Origin: Gnetum montanum
Lineage: Eukaryota > Streptophyta > Gnetopsida > Gnetales > Gnetaceae
DNA: 64,000 nucleotides
NCBI GenBank assembly: GCA_015680685.1
Contig: MNCI01005567.1
Coordinates: 607,671 to 671,670 of the forward strand
Reading direction: 5' to 3'
A model generated the notes under the pieces. That model did no database searches. It was not told the origin of the DNA and was given only the letters and a program-made list of their open reading frames with translations. A program made the translations under genes and the position numbers. This document shows positions 1 to 10,162 of this stretch, piece after piece; within the stretch, counting starts at the first letter, position 1; each line of letters starts with the position of its first letter.

Positions 1-341
1 GGTTTGTGGCTATGATGGTGAATAGTGAAACTACAAATGAGGAAGCTGGCTTCCATAGGGACTGATCATAGGGCCATAGGGCTAGGTAGGGATTGCTTCT
101 AGTGGGGTTTTTCTACAATATTTTTTTGGTTTTTAGAGTTTTGTCTAAGTGAGGCAAGGATTTGGGATTTTCATAGCAACCCTAGGGTCTTGCTCATAGG
201 TCAAATGGCTATGCAACAAGGATTTTTGTAACTTTGATTTGTTTTTTGAAATTTTTACTACATTCGAGCATGAGGCAAGGATGGGGGCATTGGTAATGAC
301 CATGGATGGCCTATTGTAGGGCAAGGCTGTGGTAGGTGTGA
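1..341. other. Unclassified repeat-like flank left of the first LTR
   Basis: This stretch lies outside the first long LTR. Its only longer reading frame (minus strand, 145-408) runs into the LTR and resembles nothing I know. I see no tRNA, no target-site duplication partner and no transposon domain. It has the same GGC-CAT-AGGG texture as other degenerate repeats in the window, so it is probably more decayed retroelement sequence. Confidence 0.4.
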
Positions 342-2159
342 TGACCAAAAACATTGGTGGCTGGAACACTGAGAGGTTAGTAGGCATACAACCTAACCAC
401 AAGTCCATGCAAGGGTCATGCTAGAAAATAGAGATGTGGTGCCTTGAATGGTCTTGTCAATCAGAAAGAGACTTAAGAGGTGTTAAGACGAACATGTGTG
501 AGATAGGTTTACATAGCATTATGTGTGAGCACCAAGGCCAACTAAGCTAGAGCATAGTGGGGTGTCCCAGCTTGAGCACAGTGATGTAAATATGAAAATA
601 TGTATGAAATAGAGAAAAAATGCAAGTGCTATACTAAATACCAAAGAAAAATGCTTGAAAATGAAACAAAACTTAAGAGTGAAAGTGCACCATCCAAAAT
701 GGGGGAGCGTAGCTATTGTAGAAAAAGAGGTGAGAGTGGTACGCAGTGTACAGGCAAGCACAGTGGTAGTGTAGTAGTGTAGTCACAGTCTCTAGGATGT
801 CTAGGCTACAAAAATAATGATTGCTATGGGGACTGAACCTACTAGGTTGGCTATTACTATGTTCTACAAGTGTAGTGGTGGAATGAGTGCTAGACAGTAT
901 GCACCAGTTGTCCGATGGGATCCTAGAATGTGTGAAAGTGCTAGATGTGCTTGAGTGCTCTAGTGTAAGAGTGCCAACGATGCTCAAAATTCCTAATGCT
1001 CTTTTGATTTGCAAACCCCTAAAATGTTGAACGTAGGGGTATTTATAGGGCTAGTGTTAACACGAAATGCAAATCAAGTGCCAAGTGGCACAAGCTGTAG
1101 ATTGGGTGCCACATGGCATGAGGGTAGATGGGGTTACACTAAAATTTTCTATACTTCCATGGGAGTAACAAATTGTTACACTCTAGGGTACTACAACAGG
1201 TCCCCAAAGACTATTGAACTATGACTACACTACTAAGACTACATGTGCTAGAGTTTAAATGACCACAATGTACATGCAAATAATGTAAAATAATGCAACT
1301 TAGAGGCTACACTCTAGGACTACGTGTTCCCCTCTTTCGAGTAGGGTCAAGAAAATGTACAATTTTGTGGGACCAATGGGGGTGCAAAAGAGATACAAAT
1401 TGTTGTTCTTTCTTGCCAGAGGGATGTTGAATCTGAGACAAAGGCTGATGCTAACTTCTAGAGGGTTTTGGAGGCATTCAAAGGCTTTTCTTCAATGTCA
1501 CACTAGCTACGCTCTAGAGTGTAACATAACACTTAGTCAAATTTTGCAAAATTCTGATGTCTAACATTGGTTATGCTAGCTACACTCTAGAGTGTAGTAG
1601 GGATATTTAGAAAAATTTGAAAAAATCTATAGTTTTCCTTCATGCTATGTTGGCTACACTCTGGGGCATAGCATGAGAGGTAGCCTTAGGAGTTAGAAAA
1701 TTTGTGAAATGTCTATTCCATGCTAAGTTAGCTTGATAGCTTCTTTCTTAACACTTAGGCAAAACTAGCCACTAAAAAGTATGCTATGCTTGCTACACTG
1801 GGGACTGGAGTAGAGCGTAGCAACCTAAAACATTGAAAATTTCCTGAACTATTTTGTCCATCCCAAGCAATCCTAATAACTTCTGGCTTGGCATTTGGGA
1901 AAACTGGCCATGGAAGTGTGTGCTACATTGGATATGCTCTAGATCATAGTAGGTAGAGTAAGAACATAGCAGAACACTTAGAAAATGTTTTCATGCAACT
2001 ACTATTGACACTTAGAAAATTTGGCAAAACATGCCTTGATGCATGCTATGCTAGCTATGCTAGGGAGCATAGCACCAACACTTAAAAAAAATTTCCAACT
2101 TTTGACACTTAGATAAATTTATAGTTGAAGTGCTGAAGCCCAAAATTGGTGGTGTTTCA
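342..2159 (-). repeat. Long LTR A1 (3' LTR of Tat-like element 1)
   Basis: This 1.82 kb repeat matches 17,499-19,313 along its whole length at nearly equal size, and more weakly 28,937-30,579. On the minus strand it starts TGAAACACCA and ends with TTTTTGGTCA, so it has the TG...CA ends of an LTR. A TATA box on the minus strand lies inside it, and a purine-rich tract lies just before its minus-strand start (2,160-2,173). That makes it the 3' LTR of a minus-strand element whose 5' LTR is 17,499-19,313. The half nearest 2,159 (U3 side) holds repeated imperfect palindromes of the form CTACACTCTAGAGTGTAG. No 5-bp target duplication was found between 337-341 and the far end of A2. Confidence 0.85.
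1040..1047 (-). promoter_or_regulatory. LTR TATA box (A1)
   Basis: TATAAATA on the minus strand. The same site occurs at the same place in the other two copies (18,206-18,213 and 29,620-29,627). Its conservation in all three LTRs supports it as the retrotransposon promoter, directed into the minus-strand gag-pol in the case of A2 and A3. Confidence 0.7.
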
Positions 2160-2173
2160 TTGGCCCCTCTTTG
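2160..2173 (-). promoter_or_regulatory. Polypurine tract of Tat-like element 1
   Basis: On the minus strand the sequence directly before the LTR start reads CAAAGAGGGGCCAA, a good plus-strand-priming polypurine tract. It fixes the direction of the element as minus and marks A1 as its 3' LTR. The equivalent place beside A2 (19,314 onward) has no such tract. Confidence 0.7.
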
Positions 2174-4059
2174 TTGATGTCTAGAGGAGTGGCTCGAGAG
2201 ATGTTGACAAAGAATATGAAACACCATAACAAATACAACACCAACACTACTCGTCAATACCTGATTAGACAACACTTCACCATGCTCATGACTGCTAAGA
2301 AAATAAAGTATGGTAGGGGCTAGGTTAAGGAGATGGACCAAGGGATAGTAAGTGGAAAGGATGCTCATTGTGCATGCAACTATAGGATGTAGTACCATGA
2401 TGTCTTATTGCCAAATCGTGATTCCTTCTTGGAGTGTTTGTGAGGGAGTCAACATTTAGAGATGGCATGCCTATAAAATTTTGACCTATCATCAAAATGC
2501 TTGTGAGATGGTCAATTCAGGGTTAGACCAACTACGAAATGACAACTTTGCTATTTTTTCTTGGGCATTTTTTTGTCCCATTTTTTGGACTAGAAGATGT
2601 TTGTTGCTGAGAAAACTACATACCAATCAACAAAATTTTTTTAGGGGTAACTATGTTACATATATAGGACAAGTGTTTCCTCCCTGAGATGAGTTCCATT
2701 ACATCCACTTGGGCTTTGACTATCCCATAAAGTCTTCCCATTAGACGAGTTGTGTTACGTCCATCATGGATTCTATGGTTGATTGAAACAAGGATGCCAT
2801 GTGCATCATAGAAGCTTGTAGGGAATGCAAGGAAATGTAAGGTAAAGGGGTAAATGTGAATAGGCTATAGTGGGATAATAGGGATGTGCACTCTTGAGTA
2901 GCTTGGAAACCTCATCAATGCACATTAGAGTAATGCAGTTACTTGCCACCACGATGAAACACATCTTTGAACAATCATCATTGAGGCTTCATCCTACAAA
3001 CAAAACAAAGAGAAAACAAGAAAAAAAACCACACCATGTGAGATGAGAGCAAACTCCTATTTGTAAGGGCACTATAAGTAGCATGAATGTTGTGTCAGTT
3101 GCAGGTGCATGTAGTGTCTAAAGTATGAAGGCTAGTGTAGGTGTTGATGGTAGTAGGCTGAAAAAGCTCCAATAGCCATACCAAAAGTGAGCACCCAATT
3201 CACTCAAGGTGTTGGTGACATAAGTGCTGGGGACTCCTCACTAAGGACAAGAGCTAGGAAACCCAGCAACATGGCAGGGAGCCATGTTGCTGAATGCTCT
3301 TCCAAGCCTAGGCAATGATGAGGGCTAGAGGTTGGCAGTGTTGTGGCTAGGCCATAGTACTATTGATTCTCCAATGAGTGATGCTGATGATGAGAGCTCT
3401 GACCAAGATGATAGGAAATGGTGGTGGTAGCTCTAGAAGGTTAGCAAGATTCTTAAAGGCATCTCTAGAGGATCACCAAGATTCTAAGGGCAATGACGTT
3501 GCAAATGTTATAGAAGTCCTTTTCTTGATGACGTGAACATCATTCTAGAACTACAACACCCCACCCCATTCTACCTTAGAGATGTGCATGGGTAATAAAT
3601 GGTTGGAAGTATTCGCACTTACTTTTCTACAAAACCATGTGTGTTGAACTATGGGTGCTGAACTATGAACCTATTTTATGGCTTGGTAGACTGCATGTTG
3701 TGCTAGTTTAAGGTCCTACTAGACTGTGATGTTCTAGTTTAAGGTCCTAGCAAGCCGTGGATCTAGTTTTAGGTCCTAGCAGACCGTGGTGTGCTAGTTT
3801 ATAGTTCTAGCAGACTACTGTGTGCTAATTTAACATCGTAGCAGAAGGTGAATTGCAAGTTTAAGTTCATAGTGGATCATGCTGTGGGTGCTAGTTTAAT
3901 GTCATAGCCCAAGGACATTATATGCTAGTTTAACATCATAGCGGACATTCTATGCCAATTTATTATTGTAACAGACATGTTGTGCTAGTTTAATGTCATA
4001 GCAAATGTCCTATGCTTACTTTGCTATGTTGATGCTGCATGTTAGGCATAGTAGGGCTT
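2174..4059 (-). other. 3' untranslated region between integrase and 3' LTR
   Basis: On the minus strand this lies between the integrase C-terminus and the 3' LTR. I find no recognisable protein in any frame; the reading frames at 2,060-2,398 and 2,481-2,687 look incidental. It contains the tandem repeat at 3,701-4,015. Tat-lineage elements are known for long, hypervariable 3' UTRs that carry tandem repeats, which fits. Confidence 0.55.
3701..4015. repeat. Tandem repeat, about 31-bp unit, roughly ten copies
   Basis: Successive units begin TGCTAGTTTAAGGTCCTAG and continue with CAGACCGTGGTG-like ends. Later units drift to TGCTAGTTTAATGTCATAGC. Related units occur at 7,660-7,720, 13,040-13,290 and 24,185-24,480, so one repeat family is scattered through the Tat-like internal regions. 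Confidence 0.75.
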
Positions 4060-5175
4060 GAGATACAAATAGTTGATTAGGTTTGCAAACTCATTACAAT
4101 CTAGATCAACAAGCTTGAATGCTCCACTGTCATAGGCCCTTATGACCAAGAAAGACCCTTCCCAGTTGTTGAAAATTTGTTCATGGATTCACAAATGATA
4201 TTGAGAACTAAGTCCCCTTTCTTGATCAGGTGTTGATGCTAATTGTGACAATGTTTTTGTCATTACTTTTCCTAGTACCACTTGATTCGATCAACTATTT
4301 GCATGTGCCCCTCCTCTATAGAGTCGAGGTTAATGGTTCTCAACTTGTTGTTCTAAACCTCATCAATGAAGCTCAAGAGGATCATATAGAGTGATGGAAC
4401 CTGCAATTCAAGAGGCAACATTGCTTCAAATCCATACACAAGGCTATGTGGCATCTTACTAATTACTTTCTTACATGTCATGTGATAGGTCCATAGTGCA
4501 TAGACTAGTTGTTCATGCCATCATCGTTTGCTATTGTTAAGCATCTTCTTCAAAAGTTTGACAATGACTTTATTTGTAGCATCCACTTGGCCATTCGCCT
4601 GTGGGTAGTATGGTGATGAAAAGGAATGTTTGATTCCAAGGTGTTCGTAGAAGGCTTTAGTTTCTACACTACTAAATTGTGAGATGTTGTCTGTGACTAT
4701 AGCCATGGGTAGACCAAATTAGATCACTATGTTTTCTAGAATAAATCTGTAAACCTATTGTGACATTATGTTCCTAAGGGGAATTGCTTCAAACCACTTT
4801 GTAAAATATTTATTTACAATTATGATGAAGCTATGTCCTATAGAAGACTTAGGCATGATAAGTTCTATGATGTCCAACCCCTAACATTGAAATGACCACA
4901 TGATCTATGTGGTATGTAGTTCAATGGGTGGCACGTGCATTAAGTTTCCATGTCATTTACACATTTCATGTGTTCTAATGTTGGAAAAGTAGTTGTGCTT
5001 CATGTAAGGCCAATAATAGCCTAAGCATCTAATTTTTATTTCCATTACCCTAGGTGTTATGTGACCTTCACAAAGTCCCTTGTGAACTTGATCAACAATT
5101 ATTTGTGCTTCACTACAGCTAATGCAAGTTAGCAATATTCCTTCATATGAGCTATGACACAAGGTGCTATTACCT
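4060..5175 (-). pseudogene. Ty3/gypsy integrase (Tat-like element 1), broken
   Basis: The integrase would insert the cDNA into host DNA. Minus-strand pieces read in family order: an HHCC zinc-binding region near 4,953-5,162 (segments HKGLCEGHITPR and RCLGYYWPYM), then WFEAIPLRN, then AIVTDN (second catalytic Asp) and SSPYYPQANGQVDATNKV at 4,521-4,706. The C-terminal part near 4,060-4,170 has the WEGSFLV type of barrel motif. The third catalytic acidic residue is Asp (GQVD) where the family has Glu. Stops and frame changes separate the blocks, so no active protein is possible. RNase H lies just upstream and the 3' UTR just downstream, the usual Ty3/gypsy order. Confidence 0.85.
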
Positions 5176-5322
5176 ACAAGGACGTACTACCATGACCATT
5201 TTCATACTACATATTTTTGGGTAGTGGTTAGGTGTTGCAAAGGCTCACCCTGTTGAAGGTACATCTTAATATCATCATACTACTTCTAGGCATGATATGT
5301 GCTTGTCTTGGCTATGGATACA

Positions 5323-5960
5323 CTATTTGTTATTTAAGTAATAGGTTTTTTGTAATCCATTATTGAAGCAAGTAAGGAAAAAAAACATGTTGGGTGCTAT
5401 GCTTAAGGCTAAGGTTGGTAATGCATCAGCAATGACATTCTTGTTATAGGGAATATTTTGGATATCTATGGTTGCAAATTGTTTGAGAAAGTATTTTACC
5501 AAGTCATAGTAAGGTTGCAAATGTTGTGCTTTGCAAGCATAAACCTCTATAATTTGGTTAAAAACAAGTTGTGAATCACCTCGGATTGCTATGTTTTGGA
5601 TTCCTAAATCATGAGTTGCTAAGCCACCTCTAAGGAGACCTTCATACTCCACCACATTGTTAGTTTAAAGGAATGCAAAGTGATATGTGAAGGATCAGAT
5701 CTCCCTGAAGGGAAACATGATGATGGCAACAACATTACCTCCTTGTGAGGTTGAAGCACCATTGAAGTGTAAAACTACCTCAATGTTTGTAGGCACTTGG
5801 CTTATGCTATAGACATGCTCATCTAAAAATTCTGAATGTATTACCACTTGATCATCTATTAGTGAAGCTGTGAGTTATGCGGCTATTGCTTGACCTTTTG
5901 TGGATGCTTGGGCTATATAGTGTAGGTCAAATACTATGGTAATTACTTTCCATCATGCAA
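5323..5960 (-). pseudogene. Second (additional) RNase H domain of Tat-like element 1
   Basis: The minus strand encodes a block with NNVVEYEGLLRGG, then GIQNIAIRGDSQLVFNQI, then DIQNIPYNKNVIADAL. This is the RVT_3/RNase H pattern with the conserved Glu of VEYE, the Asp of GDSQL and a late Asp in ADAL. It follows another RNase H block (5,990-6,330) in the same direction. Two successive RNase H domains between reverse transcriptase and integrase are characteristic of the Tat lineage (Ogre, Retand and related elements). This is the best single argument for that classification. The N-terminal part (5,660-5,960) is in other frames and has stops. Confidence 0.8.
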
Positions 5961-5989
5961 TTCAACTACTTTTGTAGATGTTTGTGGTA

Positions 5990-6330
5990 ATAGCCTAGAG
6001 TATGTTGCTTTTGCAAATGATATTGACTTGGCTGCAGAAACAATAATGTCTCCACTTCTTATGTGTGAAGATTAGGACAAGGCATTTCTTTAACACATCG
6101 TTGTATTTTACCTTGTGGGCCACTAATGCATGGCTTAGGCAGTAAATAGGAACCTCTAAGCCATCGTGTTTCTTTTGGAAAAGTAAAGAAATGATGCACG
6201 CATCTATGGTTGTAAGATAAATGTAAAATGACTTATTAAATGCCTCAAGGTTGATTGGAAGTTGAGCCAACTTCTTTTTGAGGTTGTTAAATGCCTCTTA
6301 GCATTGAGCTATCCATACAAAGTGGACACC
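5990..6330 (-). pseudogene. First RNase H domain of Tat-like element 1
   Basis: The minus-strand frame at 5,995-6,270 reads NLEAFNKSFYIYLTTIDACI, then VPIYCLSHAL, then KYNDVLKKCLVLIFTHKKWRHY. This matches the RT-linked RNase H of Ty3/gypsy elements (IYYVSRAL and EKLALALVYAVKRLRHY types of motif). It sits directly after the reverse transcriptase. The usual catalytic Asp of the first block is missing here, and the domain is probably inactive. Confidence 0.8.
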
Positions 6331-7400
6331 CTTTTCAAGTATATGTTGCATTGGCTACAACTTATCAATCAACCTTGCAATAAACCTATGAATGAATTGA
6401 AATTTTCCTTGTAACTCGCATAGCTCCTAAAGTTTGCTAGTGGTGCTAAGTTGGTGATAGTCTTAACCTTATCAAGGCCTACACTTATACCTGCTTCTAA
6501 TACTGCAAAACCCAACATGCTACTAGTCTTGATGCTGAAGACATACTTCTTGGGATATAGCCTAAAGTCGTGTCTAAGGAAACGTTTGAGGATATAGTCT
6601 AAGTTGTCTGCATGGTTTTGAGCCACCTTGGACTTAACTGCTATGTCATCAATGTAGTCCTTGAGAAAATATAGTAGATAATCACTAAAGATATACCTCA
6701 GTATGCATTGGTAGGTTACTCCCATGTTCTTTAATCTGAAGGGCATCATTGTATAGAAAGACATACCATAAGGGATCATGAAGGTTGTGTTGAGCTAGTG
6801 CTCTAGGTTACTCTGAATCTAGTTGTACCTTGAGAACCTTTCCATCAAGGACAACAAGGAATGACCAACAATAGTATCAATGAGTTGGTCAATATTAGGC
6901 AACAAATCATCTTTGATGGTTGCCTTATTTAGGTCCCATAAGTCTATGAAAATGAGTACACTTCTATTTTTTCTTCAGAACAACTACGATGTTGGAAATC
7001 CAATCTATGTAGTCAACTTCTTAGATGAAAATAGCTTTGTAAAGCTTGGTGATTTCATTGTGAACTACAAATTCCACCTTAGGTTTGACCTTGCGGGCTT
7101 TCTATTTGATTGGCTTTACATGAGGATCAAGGATAATGTTATGTTGTATTATGCAAGTGTCTAGACCTAGCATGTCCTCGTAGGACCATGCAAATGCTTA
7201 ACATTATTGTTGAGGACTTTAGTGATGCTTTGTTTGAGTTGAGGCTCTAATAACGTACTAAGTTTCAATGTCTTAGCCTTGCCTCTACACATTATTATAG
7301 GGACTTCAATAAGGGGATCCTCTATTATGTCACCTACCTCTAGATCTAGAGCTCTAACTAGATGGTCTAGCTAATCTATGGATGCCTTTAGGGATATTAC
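6331..7400 (-). pseudogene. Reverse transcriptase of Tat-like element 1, with upstream linker
   Basis: This domain copies element RNA into DNA. Reading the minus strand from 7,400 down gives FAWSYEDMLGLDT (a standard Ty3/gypsy linker), VKPKVEFVVHNEITKLYKA, DWISNIVVVLKKK, LIFIDLWDLNKAT, and IPYGMSFYTMMPFRLKN. It then gives DYIDDIAVKSK with the catalytic YIDD box, and LGFAVLEAGISV. All core blocks are in order. The longest open piece is 6,369-6,779. Upstream blocks are separated by frame changes and a stop, so it is a relic. Protease would normally come just before 7,400, but here a 6 kb region with the antisense gene intervenes and protease is at 13,440-14,180. Confidence 0.9.
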
Positions 7401-8739
7401 ATGTATGTTATAAGCTATGGGCTCAAAGTCTAGGAATTCAGTTTTTATACATCGCATGGAACTGCCATAAGGTCCAATCAAGACCAAGGGTAAATGAAGA
7501 TGATCATATGCACTCATATTGCAATCATTCCAAGAATCCTACAAAAAATAGAAAAATGTCAAGCAACACCTATCTTAATAAAGTAAAATGCATAACAAAG
7601 AAAATGTTATAAAAAATTTGCCCAATTAAGCAATTGTGGGATTAGATAAGCAAGTGTGTAAACCAACTTGGGGCCTTAGTAGGCCACAATTTAAGGTCTT
7701 AGTGGATCATTAATTGCATGGAACACATCATTTTAGGAAAGGTTGGGATGGTTTTGAACATGGGATTAGGCTAGTCATTTATTAGGCAATCAAAAAAATG
7801 TAAAAAATTTTCTAAGTCTAGGAACGCTAGAAAAGTTAGAAAAAATTTCTAACTTTAGGTGCTATGCTCATCCCATGTTATAGATAGGACATGGGACAAT
7901 ACCCAAGTGGGTGACATGTCCGTCACCCCAGAAAAGTATAAATAGGAGTTTTCACTATGGTTAAGCTATCATTTTCAAAAGTTAAAATGAGCAGTCACCG
8001 AGTGTAGCACAGCCAAAGTAGAGAGAGTCAAAGCATAGTAATGAATATGAAGAGGACCATAGCATAATCATTTACTATGACATGCCATAGTGAATGCCAA
8101 TACCCCAACTTCACCAATATGGATGAGGGAGAACACATGTTGAGGTGCCTTCGTAAGGCATGCATAGAGGAGCATAGAGAGACACCATTAGCTGGGTATG
8201 GCACTATGCTCTTCCCTTGCAATTTTTTTCACATTATTTACCTTGGGATTTTAGGTTTTAGAGGCAGCTTTCCATAGGCAAGGATTGCCATGGCTACCAT
8301 TGGTTTCCATGTCAACCATGGCCAAGAGGAGTGAATGTGTGTGGTAATGGTTTTTTGTGAGTTTCTTACTATTCTAGGTTTTCTAGATGTGGTTTTTCTA
8401 TGTATTGCACATGGTGTAGGAAAATGATTTTCTATTTACTGCATGGGACACTAGATAGGCCCAAAATGATTTCTATATATTTTTTGTTATTTTGGTCATA
8501 GCTAAGATGGCTACTACCTAGGATGAGGAGGGAGGGACAATGACAGATGTGGCACTGAGGGTGAGTGTAACACATGGATTAGGAATCACAGGAGGCAGGG
8601 TCATGAGAACAGAGAACATAAAAGAGTAGGCATGGTGATGGTAAGGATCATGGTCATGTCATGCCTAAATTTTTACACTTGAGTGTTACACTTTTACAGG
8701 TTGGACAATTTTTTGAACTTCCTCATATGGAGGGTATGG
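7401..8739 (+). other. Upstream region and leader of the antisense FCP1-like gene
   Basis: No protein is recognisable on either strand. Positions 7,660-7,720 hold two units of the same tandem-repeat family found at 3,701 and 13,040. Near 7,850 there are LTR-like words (GGTGCTATGCTCATCCCATG, GTTAGAAAAAATTT). A plus-strand TATA box at 7,937 lies about 1.3 kb before the first FCP1-like codons, so this may be promoter plus untranslated leader. Confidence 0.4.
7937..7944 (+). promoter_or_regulatory. Candidate TATA box of the antisense gene
   Basis: TATAAATA followed by GGAG, on the plus strand, opposite to gag-pol. It is the same octamer used in the LTRs of this window. It is the only good plus-strand TATA box upstream of the FCP1-like region in copy 1. 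Copy 2 has no equivalent in 19,314-20,300. Confidence 0.45.
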
Positions 8740-9060
8740 TCTTAAGAGTGTGACAAAAAGTTACAAAAATTTTAATTTTTTCAAGGGTTATGCTTCACAG
8801 GGAACATAATCAAAAATTAGAAATTTTTTACATTTTATCAAGGGTTACACTCTATGGGGAGCATATCTAATAGTTAGAAATTTTTGCAACTTTTCATTGA
8901 TTACACTCTGTGGTGAGTGTAGCCAATAGTTTAAAAAAATTTGAAATTTTCAAGGTGTCACTCTACAAGGAGCATAACAAAAAGTTATAAATTTTTTGAC
9001 ATTTTTTCAAGGGCTATACTCTATGGTGAGCGTAACCGATAATTAGAAAATATTTTAATA
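8740..9060. repeat. Array of about five diverged units of 60-70 bp
   Basis: Each unit reads roughly: GGGTTACACTCTATGGGGAG, then CATA or CGTA, then AGTTAGAAATTTTT. Copies start near 8,785, 8,845, 8,905, 8,965 and 9,015. The same words (TACACTCT, GAGCATAGC, TTAGAAAATTT) make up the U3-side array of LTRs A1-A3. A weaker version is at 19,830-20,030 before the second antisense gene copy. Confidence 0.55.
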
Positions 9061-9229
9061 TTTTCAAAGTTAGAAAGAATGCTAAGTGAAAATGTGAAAT
9101 GAAGACATTAGTGTTGTGCCTCTTTGAGAACTAGGCATGTCAGATGGGTATGCTAACATCCCTTTTTTGTGGGGTTCATTAGGGAAGCTAAGAGTTTTGC
9201 TAATATGCTAAATATAATTTTGATGCATT

Positions 9230-10083
9230 TTTATTTTTGTATCCAATGCTAACATTCTCCTCTTGTCGCTATTGTGGCTGCAAGGTACTATTGAAACCCA
9301 TCCTCATTGTGGTGGAGCTAGTGGATATCTTATGTTGTATGAGTGAACCCATTCCAAATGTACCTACACTAGACATACACATGGATCACCAGGTAGTGTG
9401 GTTTAGGCTGGGAACACAAGAGTTCCTAGAATTCTTGCTTCGACACTTCAATGTGATGATGTGGTCACACTTGGCAATGGAAGCAACCAACATCATTATA
9501 GAAACATTGTTGCCTAGGGCAAACTGAGGCATCCTAAAATTTATGTCTGATGAGCTTGCTGCTAATGATGGATTAGGGAGTTCAAGCTAGGGCCCCAGGG
9601 GCCTTAGAACTTTATCCAAGATCTAGGAGATGTTAGAATTCCAATGTTATAACATAAACAACACATTGTTTGTTACTCGATAGATACATACTCTTTTTCA
9701 AAACCCACCTGAGATCATATATTGTGCTAGAGGATGAGTCCTCTTATGATTTTTAGCACTATCTATTCATTTATGACTCATACGAGGATGCTTACTTATG
9801 TCTATTGCGAGATTTACTGTTGACACACTTGGACTTCACAATGAAGAGGGGGCCTTGAACTTGACTTGCACTGCCCTACAAGAATTTTCATCTTTTGAGA
9901 ATGTTTATGTAATGATGATTGGATAGATTAGATCCAACCTAATGGAATACCCTTAGTAGTTACCTATGGCCTATGAGAGGTGTTAAACCTATGGTTGGTT
10001 GGATGTAGAGTGGGTGACCAACATTCTAAGTGTGGAGGAGGTTTCAGCCCCACCACCACCATCTCACACACCATTTGTGCCAC
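9230..10083 (+). pseudogene. FCP1/NLI-phosphatase-like domain, antisense to gag-pol (copy 1)
   Basis: Plus-strand translation gives blocks in the order of plant FCP1-like HAD phosphatases. KPILIVVELVDIL stands where the family has the LLVLDLNGLL motif. Then come TQEFLEFLLRHFNVMMWS (family: FLxFCFERFEVGVWSS), LSKI plus EMLEFQCYNINNTLF (family: SNTLLLDDSP), QNPPEIIYC (family: LNPPHT), and a late EEGALNLTCTALQEF block. In this family the two motif-I aspartates are catalytic, and here they are replaced (Glu, Val), so phosphatase activity is not expected. Stops occur at several points. The exon ends PPPPSHTPFVP at a GTGAGT donor. Copy 2 (20,330-21,166) shows the same blocks. The assignment is by eye. 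Confidence 0.6.
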
Positions 10084-10162
10084 GTGAGTAGGGTATCATT
10101 TTTCTTATGCATTTGTTGCTTTGATTTTCTCATGTTGTTAACTTTGATTTCACCTATTGTAG
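10084..10162 (+). other. Spliceosomal-type intron in antisense gene copy 1
   Basis: GTGAGT donor after the PPPPSHTPFVP exon and a TATTGTAG acceptor before VVITLRKV. The second copy has an intron at the same place (21,167-21,260) with different internal sequence. Conserved borders with a diverged interior support a true intron. Confidence 0.65.

Noticed and set aside
7382-7612. Plus-strand 76-codon frame
   Set aside because: It begins over the protease-RT linker of the minus-strand pol and has no homologue in the second copy.
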